From Methanothermococcus okinawensis (GTDB taxonomy: Archaea > AGJL01 > Methanococci > Methanococcales > Methanococcaceae): DNA of 23,820 bases. Each line of letters starts with the position of its first letter. Positions within the stretch are counted from its first letter, which is position 1. The DNA lies in assembly GCA_015661555.1 (NCBI GenBank), contig DQVW01000023.1:1-23820 (forward strand). The letters run 5' to 3'. The notes under the pieces were generated by a model that worked only from the letters and a program-made list of their open reading frames with translations, had not been told where the DNA came from and made no database searches. The translations under genes and the position numbers were made by a program. This document shows, piece by piece, positions 22,316 through 23,820 of this stretch.

Positions 22316-23581
22316 ATGGCAATAATTAAGTTTCACGGAGGATGTCATCAAATAGGTATGTCCTGTATAGAGATAGATACGAAAAAATCCAAGATACTCC
22401 TGGACTGTGGTATGGATCCAAATAAAAACACCATACCTAGTATAGATACCAGTGATATAGACGCCCTCTTGGTGTCCCATGCCCACCTGGATCACTGTGG
22501 CGCTATCCCCTGTTTCAACTTCAAAAGGATATACTGTACAGCACCCACTGCAGATCTCATGTATATACTCTGGAAGGATGTTTCAAAACTCTCCAAAATC
22601 TACGGTGAAAAGGAGATAAAGGAGGCCTTGGATACTATCGAGACTGTAAATTACAGGGAGAAGAGGAAGATAACCGAGGATATCACCATGGAGATGTACG
22701 ACGCCGGCCATATCCTTGGAAGCTCCTCCATATACCTGGATATAGATGGAAAGAAGGTACTCTATACTGGGGATATAAACGAGAGGGAAACTAGGACCTT
22801 GAAACCTGCAGATACAGATATAGAGGAGATCGATACCCTTATAATAGAATCCACTTACGGCTCACCTCTAGATATAAAACCTGCCAGGAAGGCTCTAGAG
22901 AGGCAACTTATAGAGGAGATCTCAAGTACTATAGAGAAAGGGGGTAAGGTAATAATACCAGTATTTGCAGTGGGTAGAGCCCAGGAGATAATGGCAGTTA
23001 TATATCACTATAGAAACAGTGGAGTACTTGAGGATGTACCTGTATACGTAGACGGCTCTATCATACATACCACTGGAGTCTATCTCAGTTACTCCCACTG
23101 GTTAAATCCCAAGATAAGGAGGATGTTGGAGTGTGGACAGAACCCCTTTGGGTATGTAAGGAAGGCTGACAGCAGTGTCTTTAACGAGGAGCCCTGCATT
23201 ATCATATCCACCTCTGGGATGCTCCAGGGAGGTCCAGTACTCCAGTACTTGAAGCTCCTTAAATACCCCCAAAACAAGATCATCCTAACAGGCTATCAGG
23301 CAGAGGATACCTTAGGGAGGGCGTTAGAGGAGGGGGCGAAGGTAATTAAACCCTTCAAACACGAGATACCTGTTAGGGGAGAGGTTGTCAAGATAGAGTT
23401 CTCTGCACATGGAGATTACAACTCCCTTATTAGATACCTGAAAAAGATACCTACACCTGAGAAGGTATTTGTGGTACATGGGGAGAGGTATCAATCCCTC
23501 TCCCTGGCCATGACCATATGGAAATCCCTCAAGGTACCTACCTTTGCACCTCCAGTGGGAAGTGTGCTACCTCTATTCTAA
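22316..23581 (+). CDS. Beta-CASP metallo-RNase, archaeal CPSF2/RNase J-like
   Basis: 421 residues from ATG 22316 (GGGAGAT just upstream); an in-frame GTG at 22307 overlaps that site. Metallo-beta-lactamase plus beta-CASP domains: SHAHLDHCG (54-62, HxHxDH), the DAGHILGSSS motif (His132), YTGDINERET, beta-CASP motif A ESTYG, motif B PVFAVGRAQE, and the C-terminal SAHGDY and FVVHGE. No N-terminal KH domains, so it is not aCPSF1, the transcription terminator; it fits the shorter aCPSF2 or RNase J-like class (MJ0047 type). It probably cleaves RNA endo- or exonucleolytically in the cytoplasm. Likely operon with the methyltransferase upstream. Overlaps the convergent zinc-ribbon gene by 9 bp. Confidence 0.93.
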   Translation: MAIIKFHGGCHQIGMSCIEIDTKKSKILLDCGMDPNKNTIPSIDTSDIDALLVSHAHLDHCGAIPCFNFKRIYCTAPTADLMYILWKDVSKLSKIYGEKEIKEALDTIETVNYREKRKITEDITMEMYDAGHILGSSSIYLDIDGKKVLYTGDINERETRTLKPADTDIEEIDTLIIESTYGSPLDIKPARKALERQLIEEISSTIEKGGKVIIPVFAVGRAQEIMAVIYHYRNSGVLEDVPVYVDGSIIHTTGVYLSYSHWLNPKIRRMLECGQNPFGYVRKADSSVFNEEPCIIISTSGMLQGGPVLQYLKLLKYPQNKIILTGYQAEDTLGRALEEGAKVIKPFKHEIPVRGEVVKIEFSAHGDYNSLIRYLKKIPTPEKVFVVHGERYQSLSLAMTIWKSLKVPTFAPPVGSVLPLF

Positions 23582-23820
23582 CTTTGACTTCAATTTCAGA
23601 AGTGCCTTAATAACCTCGCTGATCTCCACTATCCTGGCAACGTCGTACTCCTCCTCCAGCCTCTTAAAGAGGTACTCTATCTTCTTATCCACTATTTTTC
23701 CATAGGCATCCTTACTGGAAAGAGATGTCACCTCTCTTTTAACCTCTTTTTCAACAACTTCCCTCTCCTTCAAGGTCCTACAGTATACACAGTACTTGTT
23801 CCCCTCTCTATCCTGGAACA
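23573..23820 (-). CDS. p27/SSSCA1-family zinc-ribbon protein, 5' part outside the window
   Basis: Partial: the frame is open to the window edge (about 82 codons visible), so the TTG at 23773 is not its start. The upstream codons read FQDREGNKYCVYCRTLKERE, with a CxxC that would be the second half of a zinc ribbon. Together with the charged helical C-terminus (KKIEYLFKRLEEEYDVARIVEISEVIKALLKLK) this fits the Sjogren syndrome/scleroderma autoantigen 1 family (PF06677), small archaeal zinc-ribbon proteins of unknown function. The first CxxC should lie just beyond position 23820. The C-terminus overlaps the beta-CASP gene by 9 bp. Confidence 0.75.
   Translation of the reverse strand, partial: FQDREGNKYCVYCRTLKEREVVEKEVKREVTSLSSKDAYGKIVDKKIEYLFKRLEEEYDVARIVEISEVIKALLKLKSKLE

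Noticed and set aside
22268..22495. 75-codon minus-strand frame over the start of the beta-CASP gene
   Set aside because: Overlaps conserved metallo-beta-lactamase codons; no homology or ribosome site.
20321..23581. Mre11, METTL16-like and two metallo-beta-lactamase RNases as a single new defence system
   Set aside because: Each is a conserved housekeeping archaeal family, the genes are on different strands in separate units, and no effector, sensor or mobile marker accompanies them.
1..23820. CRISPR array, insertion sequence, tRNA or rRNA genes
   Set aside because: Reading both strands I found no spaced direct repeats, transposase-like reading frame, terminal inverted repeats or tRNA T-loop (GGTTCRAATC-like) sequence in the spacers.

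Overview
The window looks like a chromosomal core segment of a thermophilic methanogen of the order Methanococcales; the genus cannot be fixed from this sequence alone. Reasons: a two-ABC-domain methyl-coenzyme M reductase activation protein (component A2), a tetraether-lipid synthase of the MJ0619 type, a family-B DNA polymerase with a PCNA-binding tail, a CbiMNQ metal transporter, an archaeal 8-oxoguanine glycosylase (AGOG), wyosine methyltransferase Taw3, Mre11 and an archaeal beta-CASP RNase. Ribosome-binding sites are of the AGGTGAT type, and arginine is mostly AGG/AGA with frequent ATA isoleucine. I see no insertion sequence, prophage, CRISPR array, tRNA or rRNA, and no gene-free stretch above about 170 bases.

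Layout. (1) 13-1562: two genes related to HhH-GPD DNA glycosylases, tail to tail. (2) 1591-4399: atwA plus an RlmI-type RNA methyltransferase whose true start appears to be an AUA codon. (3) 4964-4396 (minus): TusA-DsrE sulfur-relay pair. (4) 5037-5615: Taw3. (5) 7489-5621 (minus): cbiM-cbiN-cbiQ without the ATPase cbiO. (6) 7588-9302: small SAM methyltransferase and LeuB-type dehydrogenase. (7) 10848-9292 (minus): EamA half-transporter, SepF-like division protein and an AK6/Fap7 adenylate kinase with a second possible AUA start. (8) 10953-13277: DNA polymerase B. (9) 18778-13278 (minus): gatB, MFS transporter, pcm, small thioredoxin, CGGC protein and tetraether synthase. (10) 18946-20347: winged-helix regulator and RNase Z. 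(11) 21427-20321 (minus): Mre11. (12) 21496-23581: METTL16/RlmF-like methyltransferase and beta-CASP RNase. (13) 23820-23573 (minus): partial p27/SSSCA1-type zinc-ribbon protein running off the window.

Organisation. The segment alternates between short plus and minus units. All seven convergent junctions abut or overlap (27 bp overlap to 5 bp gap), so transcripts must terminate inside, or run antisense to, the opposing gene. Divergent promoters are compact; in at least two, one near-palindromic TATA element is placed so that it could serve both directions.

Functionally most genes are informational or housekeeping: DNA repair and replication (AGOG, PolB, Mre11), RNA processing and modification (RlmI-like, Taw3, RNase Z, METTL16-like, beta-CASP RNase, AK6, GatB), and methanogen-specific cofactor or lipid chemistry (AtwA, Tes, CbiMNQ, LeuB). 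I found no clear new defence or mobile system. The most unusual signals are the two AUA start-codon candidates, a Tyr replacing the catalytic Asn in the NPPF motif of the METTL16-like enzyme, and the redox trio next to the tetraether synthase.
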